Positions 1-9,575 of a DNA stretch of 64,000 nt are shown in pieces. Made by a program: the position numbers and the translations under genes. This DNA comes from Marinobacter adhaerens HP15 (GTDB taxonomy: Bacteria; Pseudomonadota; Gammaproteobacteria; Pseudomonadales; Oleiphilaceae): NCBI RefSeq assembly GCF_000166295.1, contig NC_017506.1:3720001-3784000 (forward strand), given 5' to 3'. The notes under the pieces were generated by a model. The model was not told the origin of the DNA. It was given only the letters and a program-made list of their open reading frames with translations, and did no database searches. Each line of letters begins with the position of its first letter. Position 1 is the first letter of the stretch.

Positions 1-1842
1 GCGCTGGAGCTGGCGAAGCAGACCGGCACCTGGGATCTCTCCGGTGTCATCAATTTGCGCCAGGGCGGCAAGGGCATGGTGATCTACGCGCCCGTCGGAG
101 CAGGCCCTGAAAACAATGGTTTCATGGCCGGCGTGTTCAGGATGGAAGTACTGGCCCGCCAACTCCTCACCGAACGGGTTCTGGAATCGTTCCGGATCGA
201 GATCCGCGAAGCCGGCGAAGTGAGCTACCAACTGAACGTGTCAGAGCCTGTCAGCAGCGAATTTTCGCAACGCCAGTCCGTGAATCTGCCAACGCTGGAC
301 TGGACCCTGACACTTCGCCCGTCTGTCGAGTGGGTGGAGAACCAATACAGCGACTGGCCGGCCCTGACCTTTACCACGTTCCTGTTGATGGGCCTTCTCA
401 CCAGCCTGACCACGTTACTGGTACAGCTGATTCTGAAACGCAATCAGGCCCTGCTGAAGACCCGCCGGGAACTGGATCAGGAAATCGAACAGCGCACTGC
501 GATCCAGAAGGATCTGGCGCGGCTGGAATCCACCGACACCCTCACTGGTCTGGCCAACCGTCGGTTCTTCATGGAAGACCTGTCTCACACCCTGAACATT
601 GCGGATCGCCAGATGCGCCAGGTTGCCCTGGTTATGCTCGACCTCGACCGGTTCCAGACGCTGAATGACTCGCTTGGCCACCAGTTCGGGGATGAGCTGC
701 TGATCAAGGTGTCCGAGCGGCTCAACCGTTTGAGTAACGAACGTCTGCTGGTGGCCTACTCCGGAGGCGATGAGTTCATGTTCTGCCAGCAGCAGGTAGA
801 CGACATTGACGACATCATTCACCTGCTGGGCCAGATCAAACAGTGCTTTGACCAGCCCTACGAGGTTCAGGGCCAGTCCCACAGCATTACCGGCACCATG
901 GGCGTGGCGGTGTATCCCCAGAGCGGTCTGGACGCAGATACGCTGTTGCGCAATGCCGACATTGCCCTGTATCGCGCCAAGGAGCAGGGCCGGAATACCT
1001 ACCAGTTCTATACCGAAGGCATGCAGGAACGGGAAGTCATGCGCCTGGAGCTGGACAAAGATCTCAGCCAGGCCCTGGCCAACAACGAATTCGTGCTCTT
1101 CTACCAGCCTCAATTGAATCTGGACACCGGTGAAATCCAGAGTGTTGAAGCGCTGATACGCTGGCGCCATCCCCGCCGGGGGCTGCTGCCTCCCGTGGAA
1201 TTCATCCCTCTGGCTGAGGAGAGCGGCCGGATCACCGATATCGGGCGCTGGGTAGTGATGGCCGCCTGTCGGCAGCTGGCAGCATGGAAAGGGACGCCAC
1301 AGGATGGCCTGCGCATTGCGGTCAATCTCTCGGGCCGGGAGCTGGACGACGAGGATCTGGTGGATCATATCCGGGAAGCGCTGGCCGCAGAGAATGTCCC
1401 GGCGGATCGTCTGGAGGTTGAGCTGACCGAGGAGATCTTCATCCAGAATATCGAGCACAATCGCAATCAGCTCTCCCGTCTGCATCAGCTGGGAGTGAAC
1501 CTGGCGATCGATGACTTTGGTGTCGGTTATTCGTCTCTCGGCTACCTGCGGGATTTCCCGGTCGACCTGCTGAAGATCGACCGCTCGTTCATCACGGAGG
1601 TCACCGAACGCCACGACGATGCCGTCATTACCCGGGCGGTAATCAATCTGGCGCATAATCTGGGTATTCAGGTGGTTGCCGAGGGCGTGGAAACCGAGGA
1701 GCAACTGAGCTTCCTTAAGAACCAACGCTGCAACTTCGCCCAGGGTTACCTGATCAGCCGGCCGATCCCGGTCGATGATCTTGAGAAGGCGCTGGCCTCC
1801 GGCGTTCTGGTGGCAGGTATCACCGCCGATTCCGGATTGTAA
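1..1842 (+). CDS. Membrane-bound GGDEF-EAL c-di-GMP enzyme with periplasmic sensor, 5' end outside window
   Basis: The reading frame is open from base 1, so the gene starts upstream; the TTG at 55 is internal. The visible N-terminus resembles the end of a CHASE-type periplasmic domain, followed by one membrane segment (about nt 360-440) and a short coiled stretch. The GGDEF domain has an intact GGDEF signature (about nt 763), so diguanylate cyclase activity is possible, but no RxxD inhibitory site precedes it. The EAL domain keeps EAL (about nt 1147), the NLSG, ELTEE, DDFG, LLKID and AEGVE motifs and QGY, so c-di-GMP phosphodiesterase activity is likely. Family knowledge says such proteins tune the motile-sessile switch. 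Which activity dominates cannot be read from the sequence. Confidence 0.93.
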   Translation, partial: ALELAKQTGTWDLSGVINLRQGGKGMVIYAPVGAGPENNGFMAGVFRMEVLARQLLTERVLESFRIEIREAGEVSYQLNVSEPVSSEFSQRQSVNLPTLDWTLTLRPSVEWVENQYSDWPALTFTTFLLMGLLTSLTTLLVQLILKRNQALLKTRRELDQEIEQRTAIQKDLARLESTDTLTGLANRRFFMEDLSHTLNIADRQMRQVALVMLDLDRFQTLNDSLGHQFGDELLIKVSERLNRLSNERLLVAYSGGDEFMFCQQQVDDIDDIIHLLGQIKQCFDQPYEVQGQSHSITGTMGVAVYPQSGLDADTLLRNADIALYRAKEQGRNTYQFYTEGMQEREVMRLELDKDLSQALANNEFVLFYQPQLNLDTGEIQSVEALIRWRHPRRGLLPPVEFIPLAEESGRITDIGRWVVMAACRQLAAWKGTPQDGLRIAVNLSGRELDDEDLVDHIREALAAENVPADRLEVELTEEIFIQNIEHNRNQLSRLHQLGVNLAIDDFGVGYSSLGYLRDFPVDLLKIDRSFITEVTERHDDAVITRAVINLAHNLGIQVVAEGVETEEQLSFLKNQRCNFAQGYLISRPIPVDDLEKALASGVLVAGITADSGL

Positions 1843-1892
1843 TTCCCCCCGGCCGTCCCCAAGATACGGGTAAATCCTCCAGGTGAGATTCT

Positions 1893-2204
1893 ATGGCTGC
1901 GCAATACCTGACACCGGAACAGGACGACAAGATTCGCCAGTGGGAACGCTGGAACCGGAACTATTTTATTTTTGCCTTTGTGGCGCTGACCATCATTCTG
2001 GTGTTCAGCAGCCAGCTGGGCTTGTCCAGCGATGAAAGCTGGGGCCCCCTGGGTGTTCTGATCGCCGCCCTGATTACGCCGATCATAGTTCTGCAGCTCA
2101 AGCTGGCGTGCCCGGCCTGTGGCCACAAGATTGGCTGGCAGGCAAAGCTTATGGCGCCGGATCAATGCAAGACCTGCGGTACGTTTTTGCGTTCCCGGGA
2201 TTAA
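1893..2204 (+). CDS. Small membrane protein with C-terminal zinc ribbon
   Basis: A 103-residue protein of unknown function. Two hydrophobic segments (about residues 24-41 and 53-69) are followed by two CxxC pairs, CPAC and CKTC, spaced as in a zinc ribbon. Start is ATG 1893 with AGGTGAG eight or so bases upstream. It lies 50 bp after the GGDEF-EAL gene on the same strand and could be co-transcribed. The arrangement suggests a membrane-anchored metal-stabilised module, but I recognise no family and assign no function. Confidence 0.7.
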   Translation: MAAQYLTPEQDDKIRQWERWNRNYFIFAFVALTIILVFSSQLGLSSDESWGPLGVLIAALITPIIVLQLKLACPACGHKIGWQAKLMAPDQCKTCGTFLRSRD

Positions 2205-2389
2205 TAGGCCTTCTGTGAACCCCATCACTCTGAAAAAGGAGCAAGGCTTGACGGATGACTGGCTTCGCAGAGTGACTGGGGAAAACCCTCCGCTCTAGTC
2301 CTAATTCAGAATCTCAGGCCCGTTGCTCAGGACTTTACGATACGAGTTCTCGGAATCTGCTGGAGTCCACGTCCCGGTTAGATGCTTTG

Positions 2390-2968
2390 CTATATACTTT
2401 TTGCTACAGCAGCGTAGCTAGCCAATGCATTAGCTCTTGATACAGAAGGCGGCGATGTAAAGAAAAGCTCACCATTCTCAAAAGAACGTTTCATTTCCCC
2501 ATCTTCCATAGAAGAAGTCATATCCTCATATTCCCTATGAAACCAGTCAGGCACTTTTTGAGAGTTGATCATGATTTGATGTTTGTTCAATGTGACACTG
2601 CTGCCTGCAAATGAAGCACCGCTGTCTTCAGCAGCTTGCGAAAAAGCTTCTTGGAACGCCTTTCCGGCGGCCACTACACTATCATCTGAAATCAAAAGGC
2701 CCTTTGCCGACCATTCTTGCATCGTGTCTATGCCAAGAGCCATTCTACCCAGCGTATAGGTCCCAATCTCCCCAGTTACGCTTATTAACCCGCCATTTAG
2801 TGGCTTTCCCGAGGTAAGGGATTTAGCCTCTTTGCTGATTCGCACAGTGCCCTCAGGAGGCTCCTCTTTCGGCAAATTATTGCCGCCTGTTGCGGCAGGC
2901 TTTGTACTATTTCCCGTAAAACCAGTCTGATTTATCGCAGACAAATAACCTGTATTGTTCGATATCAT
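2390..2968 (-). CDS. Hypothetical protein, unknown function
   Basis: Encodes 192 residues from ATG 2968, chosen because GGGAGGAG sits eight bases upstream; a longer frame reaching 3007 lacks a ribosome site. The N-terminal 50 residues are rich in Asn, Gly, Thr and Pro and look disordered; the middle is mixed alpha/beta and the C-terminus is Ser/Ala-rich. No signal peptide, membrane segment or known motif is visible. Codon use is more A/T-rich than in genes to the left, fitting a start of accessory DNA. I do not recognise the family. Confidence 0.65.
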   Translation of the reverse strand: MISNNTGYLSAINQTGFTGNSTKPAATGGNNLPKEEPPEGTVRISKEAKSLTSGKPLNGGLISVTGEIGTYTLGRMALGIDTMQEWSAKGLLISDDSVVAAGKAFQEAFSQAAEDSGASFAGSSVTLNKHQIMINSQKVPDWFHREYEDMTSSMEDGEMKRSFENGELFFTSPPSVSRANALASYAAVAKSI

Positions 2969-3547
2969 GTTTATTGCTCCTCCCATTTCTCGGGGTAGCA
3001 ATATCAATGCCGCTTTCCCGCTGAATCACAGCAGTCCTCGCCTGCAATACAATAATCACCGGTGGCGACACCGCCTGGTAGAAACGCCTTTGGATTTCAG
3101 ATGGTTATAACGCGATCAATGAGTTCGATTTTCAACGGACAGATTGAAGAGGCCGTGCGACATGAGAAGCCATGGGCCGATGTTCATGCGAAGAGAGTTT
3201 CGCGGGGTCTGCTTAATCACGCAGTAAGAGCTTTTCTGCACCGCGTCTGGCAAGAGTCTCGTTTAAGGTGCCCTCATAATTAGGAAGGGAATTTGCGATC
3301 AGGTCGCGCCCCCGCCCCTGTTCATCCAATGCGATAACTGTGCTTTAGCCCGCCAATCGACCAAAACAATAAACGCAGCCAAACACCATTAGTTGACTAT
3401 TGCATTCAGTAACCATTTAAACCAAAATATTAACACGTCGGGCGTTTGTGTCCCCTCGTTTCACTGGCAGTCCCGTGGCAGAGGTTTTTCAACAAGGTCG
3501 AGCGGAGCAGAACACATTGAAGCCATTGCATCTATCGAGGATCGAGA
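2969..3547. other. A/T-rich intergenic stretch without a convincing gene
   Basis: About 580 bp between the unknown minus-strand gene and the sigma factor. One frame at 3062-3283 could encode 73 residues but has no ribosome site and no recognisable motif. The right part (about 3340-3480) is clearly A/T-rich and probably carries the sigma-factor promoter, though I cannot point to one. Confidence 0.5.
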
Positions 3548-4159
3548 ATGATTTCGTCAAATTCATCACGACCCAAAACTGCGTTTCCAGTACCGAAGTC
3601 GGAAACTGAGCTTGTGGAAGAAATGAAAGAGGGCAGACCAGAGGCTTTTGCGGAGGCGTATAAACGCTACCAACCCTCAATGGCTCGCATAGCCAGAAGG
3701 CTGTTGGATCGCAGCCTTGCAGAAGATGTCGCCCATGAAGCCTGGTTGGCGGCACTCCAGAGGATTAAAGGGTTTGAGGGTCGGTCGACGCTTCAAACGT
3801 GGCTGTGCCGAATTACCTTAAACGTGGCATTCAATGCGCTCCGCAAAAGTAAACTAGAGGTCCAGTTAACACCACATTCTCATGATTTGATGGAAGAGCA
3901 AAACCTTGATCTGGCACCCGCCCAGTCTTTGCCATTAAGTGAGCCGGAGATGGCAACTCATTTAGCAAGGGTCCGAAGCCGTGTAGACGTGCAGCTAAAA
4001 AAGATGAGTCGTACTAAGGCCAATGCTCTATACCTCACAGGTACGTCCTCAATGAATGGCAATCAAATCTCCGAGATTTTCTCTATTTCGCACTCAAATT
4101 TGAGGGTTATCCTGCATAGAGCAAGGGCAGATTTGAGCAAGACTATTAGCGTTAACTAG
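3548..4159 (+). CDS. ECF-type RNA polymerase sigma factor, orphan
   Basis: A 203-residue sigma-70 family protein with only regions 2 and 4. Region 2 spans about residues 30-100 (AEDVAHEAW, then LQTWLCRITLN, the -10 recognition helix area). Region 4 lies at about 150-198 and has a helix-turn-helix (NQISEIFSISHSNLRVILHR). Start ATG 3548 has GAGGATCGAG just upstream. ECF factors normally sit beside an anti-sigma gene; none is next to this one, and the following gene is a chemoreceptor 461 bp away. How it is kept inactive, and its target promoters, are unknown. Base composition matches the A/T-richer island. Confidence 0.88.
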   Translation: MISSNSSRPKTAFPVPKSETELVEEMKEGRPEAFAEAYKRYQPSMARIARRLLDRSLAEDVAHEAWLAALQRIKGFEGRSTLQTWLCRITLNVAFNALRKSKLEVQLTPHSHDLMEEQNLDLAPAQSLPLSEPEMATHLARVRSRVDVQLKKMSRTKANALYLTGTSSMNGNQISEIFSISHSNLRVILHRARADLSKTISVN

Positions 4160-4620
4160 AAAGACAAACCTCTTTAACACAATAGAGTGATATCACTACG
4201 CTCGATCACGGTGACCTGCTCGGGACGGTCTGTGCTGAGACGAACACACCGCTCCAACTCCACACTCTCCAGAACTCCACCGGAGTGACTAACCTGTCAC
4301 TCGGTGGAGAGCCCCGCCGAACCGCCCATTCGATACCAAGACCTTTTCTTCAAAAAAACGCAAGTTGTTGTACCAGCTGTTTTCCGGATTCTTAAAGGAC
4401 ATTCGTTTCTCGCAAGACCCAAAAATGATTTCGTGAGCACATCCCGCTTTTGGTTCCGGTCAAAACCTAATACGTAAAATAGACACCTTTTGACTATTGG
4501 TCACTTTAGTCGTTTTACTGGTATTATCCCGTTAGTTATGACACTAACTAGTGATGACAGTCACCGGTTACCACCCGGTGAATTAGGTTTGCCAACGGAT
4601 CCCATCAGGTTTAAGAAACA
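4160..4620. other. Intergenic region with an imperfect hairpin
   Basis: Holds no gene that I can support. At 4275-4309 a 13-bp stem with one bulged base (CTCCACC...GGTGGAG) closes an eight-base loop; no T-run follows, so it is at best a weak terminator for the sigma gene. The second half (about 4430-4600) is A/T-rich and has several short dyads around TAGT/ACTA and CACCGG/CCGGTG, plausibly the promoter and control region of the chemoreceptor gene at 4621. Confidence 0.45.
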
Positions 4621-6297
4621 ATGAAACGAATTTCCGATCTGAAAGTCAGCACCAAGATAACCTTGTCGGTCGCCTTACCTTTGCTAATTCTCTCAGGACT
4701 ACTCACCTACATAGGCGTGACTCGGCTCATCGAATACAGCGAGGAGGGGTTGGATTCTCTCGAAATCGAGCTTGTAGAGGCTAGAAAGGCAGGTCTCCAG
4801 CAGCTTGTTGAAGCTGTCACAAGCGCAGCAATGGAGCTAAAGAATGAAAGCCCTGGATCTGTCGAAGAGCAGCAAAGACGTGTTATTGATTTTCTGAAAT
4901 CAGTTAGCTTTGGTGATCAGAACTACGTCTTTGCGTACAACCGCAAACTGGAGTACATGACGGTGCATGGAGACCCGTCGAAAGATGGCGTCACCGAGGA
5001 TAGGCAAGTCAAACAGCTTCTTAAAGACCTCTTTAAAGCCGCCGAAGACAGCGGTTTTCACTACTTCGAATGGGGAAATCCCGCCACCGGAAACATTGAG
5101 CCTAAAGTCGCCTACGTGAGGCTCATTCCCGGATGGGATTGGATGCTCGGAGCAGGCGTCTATATGAAAGATATTTCTGAGCAGGTAGAGACATCCGCGC
5201 AGAAAAGCCAAGCGACTATCGAATCAGTGATCTGGAACATGATTGCGATCTCCTTGGTGGCTTTCGCCGGGTTCGCAATTCTCGGCTATATCGTTTCAAG
5301 GACAGTAACAAAGCCCTTGCATCAGACAGTAAAGCTTATGGAAGAAATTGCTGTTGGGGACGGGGATCTGGGTTCTCGTCTCCCCGATACCCGTCAAGAT
5401 GAGTTGGGAGAAATGGCCCACTGGTTCAATCTGTTTGTAGATAAAATAAAAAACGTCGTCATCGATGTCTCCGAGACATCCCGATTGCTCAAAGATGACA
5501 CGGACCTGCTTGATGAAAACGTCCATGAAACCCGGCGCTCCATAAATATCCAAGAACAGGATACAGACCAGGTTGCGGTTTCTCTGAGCGAGCTAGCAAC
5601 GACGACCCAGCAGATTGCTGAGAACTGCAATTTCGCCAACTCCGGCTCGGCGGATGCTGAGAACCTTGTCAAAAATGGAGTGTCGCTTACGTCGTCTTCC
5701 ATGGAACAAATGGCGGAGCTGAATACCAGCATTTCAGAAAGCGCAAGAAAGATAACGGGTCTCTCAGAGCGCTCCAAAGACATATCTCAAATCTTGGACG
5801 TTATTCATTCAGTGAGTGAGCAGACGAATCTTCTCGCCTTGAATGCTGCAATTGAAGCTGCCCGAGCGGGAGAACACGGCAGAGGCTTTGCGGTTGTGGC
5901 AGATGAGGTTCGCCAATTGGCCAGCAGGAGTGCCGAATCTGCCGACAGCATTCAGGAGCTATTGGAGCAATTCATTGAAGAGACGAAAGACGCTGCGGTT
6001 CAAATGGAACTCATTGAGCAAAAGACAAACCGAACAAATGGCTCAATAAAGAATGCAGAAGAATCGCTCAAAGGCATAGCCGTTTCGGTCGAGAGCATGC
6101 ATGAGCAAATTACTCAAGTTGCGACAGCTACCGAAGAACAGAGCAGTGTCGCTGAGGAAGTAGCTCAGAACCTGGACCGAATCGTTAACACAACCAAAAA
6201 CAACAGGGCCAGTATGGAGTCAATCTCGTCAACGAGCGAGAGCGTCAAGGAATTGTCTGAGCGATTGAGAAATCTAGTAGAACAGTTCAAGTTCTGA
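4621..6297 (+). CDS. Methyl-accepting chemotaxis protein with single Cache sensor
   Basis: A 558-residue chemoreceptor. A membrane segment (about 14-33) is followed by a periplasmic domain (about 35-190) with features of sCache_2, including the closing [11 protein letters not shown] motif, a second membrane segment (about 203-223), HAMP and the cytoplasmic signalling domain. The hairpin tip is intact ([20 protein letters not shown]), so it should couple to CheA/CheW. Family knowledge says sCache_2 often binds small organic acids or amides. The convergent operon at 6362-11865 may process a compound that this receptor senses, but that link is positional inference only. No good ribosome site precedes ATG 4621. 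Confidence 0.93.
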   Translation: MKRISDLKVSTKITLSVALPLLILSGLLTYIGVTRLIEYSEEGLDSLEIELVEARKAGLQQLVEAVTSAAMELKNESPGSVEEQQRRVIDFLKSVSFGDQNYVFAYNRKLEYMTVHGDPSKDGVTEDRQVKQLLKDLFKAAEDSGFHYFEWGNPATGNIEPKVAYVRLIPGWDWMLGAGVYMKDISEQVETSAQKSQATIESVIWNMIAISLVAFAGFAILGYIVSRTVTKPLHQTVKLMEEIAVGDGDLGSRLPDTRQDELGEMAHWFNLFVDKIKNVVIDVSETSRLLKDDTDLLDENVHETRRSINIQEQDTDQVAVSLSELATTTQQIAENCNFANSGSADAENLVKNGVSLTSSSMEQMAELNTSISESARKITGLSERSKDISQILDVIHSVSEQTNLLALNAAIEAARAGEHGRGFAVVADEVRQLASRSAESADSIQELLEQFIEETKDAAVQMELIEQKTNRTNGSIKNAEESLKGIAVSVESMHEQITQVATATEEQSSVAEEVAQNLDRIVNTTKNNRASMESISSTSESVKELSERLRNLVEQFKF

Positions 6298-6303
6298 GTT
6301 ATC

Positions 6304-6342
6304 GGTAGAGGCTACAAACACTCCATGTTTGCAGCCTTTACC
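6304..6342. terminator. Hairpin between convergent genes, possible two-way terminator
   Basis: A 16-bp stem with two non-Watson-Crick positions (GGTAGAGGCT... against ...AGCCTTTACC) and a loop of about seven bases lies between the stops of the chemoreceptor (+) and the DUF1989 gene (-). It has no clear T-run in either direction, so its termination strength is uncertain. Confidence 0.45.
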
Positions 6343-6361
6343 ATCCAACCCTCAACGGGCC

Positions 6362-7051
6362 TTAACGAACCCTGAAATAGAGGTCATAGATCTCTCTATC
6401 GTCACCGTTAACCGGTGTGATGTCCTGAGGGCAAGCAGACATCGCAATGATCAGATCCTCTAATGCCTCAAATTCGATTACATCTTCCGGCTTTGAAATC
6501 GGTGCGAGAAACTCGATGGCCCCATCATCATCAAGCCCAACATTCATCCATAAGTTCAGAGGCGATGGAAGATGCGTAGCGGTCTCACCAATCGCAGCAA
6601 GCGCCATCCTCAGGTTATCAGTACAGTTATCGTGATAGCCATCAACGCCCAGCCCCTTGTACCGATTGAGATCACAGGAAGCGATTAGCATGTCATGAAC
6701 ACCCGGAGAGGTGTCACTAAGCACCTTCAACACGGGACGCCGCCAGTTCGTGACCAATTCGTCCTGTTCCCTGATCGAGTTCCTTCCCAGATGAGTCCTG
6801 CAATGCTCCATCGATAACGATTCATGCAGGTTATCTTCCTTAAACGCCCAGAAATCACAGACCTGGCTCCCGCTTTCATTCCTCAATTCGAGCGTGTTGC
6901 CTTTTTTCAGGCGCACGGCCACACCGCAACGAGCCGGAACTCTGTACCATTTTCGCAGGTTGGGAATCCCATCTGGGGAGACTGCGCTAGTCAGAGAATC
7001 GTTACTGCCTTCGGCGATCCCCGGAGCAAAACTGAGAAAGTTCTCGTTCAT
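6362..7051 (-). CDS. DUF1989 protein (urea carboxylase-associated family)
   Basis: A 229-residue protein with the DUF1989 hallmarks GSQVCDFWAF, HDMLIASCD and HDNCTDN, whose Cys/His/Asp residues probably bind a metal. Members are commonly found beside urea carboxylase, allophanate hydrolase and other amide-nitrogen genes; the biochemical role is not settled. It is the last gene of a five-gene minus-strand operon, 8 bp after the NCS1 permease. The context suggests a part in handling the nitrogenous product released by the upstream amidase and deacetylase-fold hydrolase. No urea carboxylase or allophanate hydrolase is present in the window. Confidence 0.85.
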   Translation of the reverse strand: MNENFLSFAPGIAEGSNDSLTSAVSPDGIPNLRKWYRVPARCGVAVRLKKGNTLELRNESGSQVCDFWAFKEDNLHESLSMEHCRTHLGRNSIREQDELVTNWRRPVLKVLSDTSPGVHDMLIASCDLNRYKGLGVDGYHDNCTDNLRMALAAIGETATHLPSPLNLWMNVGLDDDGAIEFLAPISKPEDVIEFEALEDLIIAMSACPQDITPVNGDDREIYDLYFRVR

Positions 7052-7059
7052 GGTGATTT

Positions 7060-8361
7060 TTACGCCTCTGCTGATTTCGGAATGGCCCTTTTCGCCACCT
7101 TTTCAAGGGCGGCGGTCAGAACTGCATAGCTAACGATGGTCGCTACGATGGCATTCAAAGGTGCGACACTGAAAACGCCCGTGTCTGGCGATGCCACCGA
7201 GACGCCAATGGCAATTAACCAGGCGACAATCGCAACGCCGTTGAACATTTGTGGCTTAAAGCTCTCAACGGATGGATAATTTGTTCTGGCACGGAAGAAG
7301 AAATCGGCAATGATGATCCCACCGATCGGTGGCAGGGACACGCTCAGGAAACTGAGCCATCCTATGAAGTTGTTGTACAAAAAGTCCGATGCGACCGTAC
7401 CGAATATGCCAGCAGCCCATACCAGGTGGGATCGCTTCAGGCCGGTAATATTCACCAACCCAAGACCTGACGCGTAGAGTGCGTTGTCGTTGGTTGTCCA
7501 GATATTGAGGACGAGCAAAATAATCCCAGCGCCTAACAGGCCTTGTAGAGCCAGAACCTCAGCAATGTCCGAAACCCCTGTGGCGATTGCGCCGACAGCG
7601 CCAAAAATGAACATCAGGCTGTTACCGAACACGAAACCGATTGCAGTAGAAAAGACACCGATTCGCTTATTCTTTGAGAAACGCACAAAGTCCGGAGTAA
7701 GCGTCGCCCCACTGATGAACGAACCGACGGCGAGTGACATCCCGACCGCAATGGTCATAGACCCGCTGGGCTCCGAGAAAAGGATCGTATCGATGCCTTC
7801 GGGCGCGTCAAATATGGCCTTGAAAACGGAAGTGAATCCGAGAATCAGTATGGCAGGAACCGCAATCATGCTGAGCAATTCAATGGCCTTGAAACCTACC
7901 GCTACGGTATAGGTCATTGCCAGACCGCCGACCAAGAGAAGAGGAACATAAGGGATGCCCACATACTTGGTAATGGGGGCAGACAACATCGCTATCCCTA
8001 CACCGAACCATCCGATTTGCGTTATGGCCAGCATGAAGGAGGGAAGCTTCGACCCTTTAACGCCGAAGGAATGCCACAATAAAACGTGCGTTGAGAGGTT
8101 GGTTTTAGACGCAGCGAACGCCAGGAGGGAACCGTATATCCCGAGTAGCAGGTTGCCACCAAGAATAACCAGGAGAAGATCGGGCCAAAGACTGAAGTTC
8201 TGGCCTAACGTGCCGCCGGTCCACATGCTCGACGCAAAGAATGTGAATCCCAGCATTACCGCTGTCATAGAAATAAAGCCCCTTCTTGCATTGAGAGGGA
8301 CCGCTGTTAATGCGTAGTCACCATGACTCTCCAGCTCGTCTTTGCTAGTTTGACTGTTCAT
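7060..8361 (-). CDS. NCS1-family permease (cytosine/purine/allantoin type)
   Basis: A 433-residue polytopic membrane protein with about twelve hydrophobic segments, similar in length and layout to CodB-type nucleobase permeases; the N-terminal region (MLGFTFFASSMWTGGTLGQ) matches the conserved first helix of that family. NCS1 carriers import cytosine, purines, allantoin, hydantoins or related rings with Na+ or H+. Gene order places it after a ring- or amide-hydrolase pair and a PotD-like protein, so it is the likely importer of the operon's substrate. The specific substrate cannot be read from sequence. Gap to the upstream gene is 28 bp. Confidence 0.88.
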   Translation of the reverse strand: MNSQTSKDELESHGDYALTAVPLNARRGFISMTAVMLGFTFFASSMWTGGTLGQNFSLWPDLLLVILGGNLLLGIYGSLLAFAASKTNLSTHVLLWHSFGVKGSKLPSFMLAITQIGWFGVGIAMLSAPITKYVGIPYVPLLLVGGLAMTYTVAVGFKAIELLSMIAVPAILILGFTSVFKAIFDAPEGIDTILFSEPSGSMTIAVGMSLAVGSFISGATLTPDFVRFSKNKRIGVFSTAIGFVFGNSLMFIFGAVGAIATGVSDIAEVLALQGLLGAGIILLVLNIWTTNDNALYASGLGLVNITGLKRSHLVWAAGIFGTVASDFLYNNFIGWLSFLSVSLPPIGGIIIADFFFRARTNYPSVESFKPQMFNGVAIVAWLIAIGVSVASPDTGVFSVAPLNAIVATIVSYAVLTAALEKVAKRAIPKSAEA

Positions 8362-8389
8362 AGCCTTATCCTTGTAGTTTGATCAAACT

Positions 8390-9562
8390 TCATTCTTGAA
8401 CGTCCAACCATCGTCTTGAGAGATAGTTGTGTTCGTCCATCACCGAATTCCAAATTGCTATATTTGATCTACGCTCGAGATAGTTTCCGCCTTCGTGCAC
8501 CTCCCCTGGGTCAATGATTTTGTTGCCAAACGGATCTTTAAGAGATTTTTTGGTCTCGCGACCTTCGTACCAATAATTCCATTCATCCTTTTCCAGAAAC
8601 TTCTTGGTGCTTTTCGGGTTTGCGACATATGCACCGTTTCTTGTCATCGAAGCGCCGGCAAATCCGTCAAGCCACCAATTCAGGTACCGATATGCCATAT
8701 CAAGTTTTTTACCTTGCGCTTCACTGGATATTGAGAGCCCACCAAACCAGCCTCGATATCCCTCTTTTGGTGTGCACATATTGATGTTTATTCCGAGACG
8801 GCGAAGATAAACAAATCCTTGCCACCACATACTTGATATTTGAACTCGTTGAGCATTGATTGCATTAGCCACTTCGGATTCTTCTTTCCAGAACTGTGCA
8901 AAATGCTTTTTCTTTTTTAATCCCAAAAGAAAATCGATCAATTCGTCTATTTCAGGGATTTCAAAGTTTCCCGCATCCTTAAAACTTTTTCCGGAATACG
9001 ATTGGTAGGCGAGATAACAGTCGATCACACCGATTGCCGCATCATTCTGGATGCTTACCTGACCGGAAAATTCAGGATCAAATAAGGCTGCCCAACTATT
9101 GGCGTAGTCCGTTTTCTTGCCGACCATGGCAAAAGTGTCGGCGTTGTAGACCGTTGGCAACATGCTCAGCTTTTCGGTGCAATCTCCGGTTAAACGGTCC
9201 CCTGAATCGATAAACAGTCTTGAAAATGGACTTCCTCCGGGAGTTCCCTTGGAGTCACAAGAAACTTTTAGACTATTGAGGGACTCAGATATGTCATCCC
9301 AATGGGCAACCCTGTTGATGTCTATCGCTTGTAAGCTTTTAGTCGGCCAAATCAAATCCAGGTCGTGAAACCACTGGTCATATACATCAAACTTTTGAGG
9401 ACTTAGCGCAGCAACCCGCTGCGCCTCAGTACCGTCCAATGTGATGTACTTAATTGGAAACCCAAGATCTGACTCAGCCTTTTTCTTTATTACTTCCAGG
9501 TGCGTTACTGATGTTCCCAAGACTGTTAATTCTTCTGTGTTGCTATTTTTTATAGTCTTCAT
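8390..9562 (-). CDS. PotD/PotF-like solute-binding protein lacking a signal peptide
   Basis: Encodes 390 residues from ATG 9562, chosen because GGAG lies six bases upstream and the gene begins 13 bp after the hydrolase stop. The body has the layout of polyamine-type ABC binding proteins (NADTFAMVGKKT, SWAALFDPEFSGQVS, AYRYLNWWLDG). Unlike normal members, the N-terminus is polar with no hydrophobic signal sequence, and the longer frame to 9631 adds none. No ABC permease or ATPase gene lies nearby. It may be a cytoplasmic ligand-binding protein or may have lost export. The gene is notably A/T-rich and Lys-rich compared with the rest of the window. Confidence 0.75.
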   Translation of the reverse strand: MKTIKNSNTEELTVLGTSVTHLEVIKKKAESDLGFPIKYITLDGTEAQRVAALSPQKFDVYDQWFHDLDLIWPTKSLQAIDINRVAHWDDISESLNSLKVSCDSKGTPGGSPFSRLFIDSGDRLTGDCTEKLSMLPTVYNADTFAMVGKKTDYANSWAALFDPEFSGQVSIQNDAAIGVIDCYLAYQSYSGKSFKDAGNFEIPEIDELIDFLLGLKKKKHFAQFWKEESEVANAINAQRVQISSMWWQGFVYLRRLGININMCTPKEGYRGWFGGLSISSEAQGKKLDMAYRYLNWWLDGFAGASMTRNGAYVANPKSTKKFLEKDEWNYWYEGRETKKSLKDPFGNKIIDPGEVHEGGNYLERRSNIAIWNSVMDEHNYLSRRWLDVQE

Positions 9563-9575
9563 CACATACTCCATT

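Noticed and set aside
415..1725. 436-residue open frame on the minus strand inside the GGDEF-EAL gene
   Set aside because: Antisense shadow of a G+C-rich gene; the plus frame has full catalytic motifs, and the minus frame has none.
3062..3283. 73-residue plus-strand frame
   Set aside because: No ribosome site, no motif, GTG start in an A/T-rich spacer.
4275..4309. Intrinsic terminator for the sigma-factor gene
   Set aside because: The stem is good, but no T-run follows, and it lies over 100 bp after the stop; kept only as a hairpin within the gap entry.
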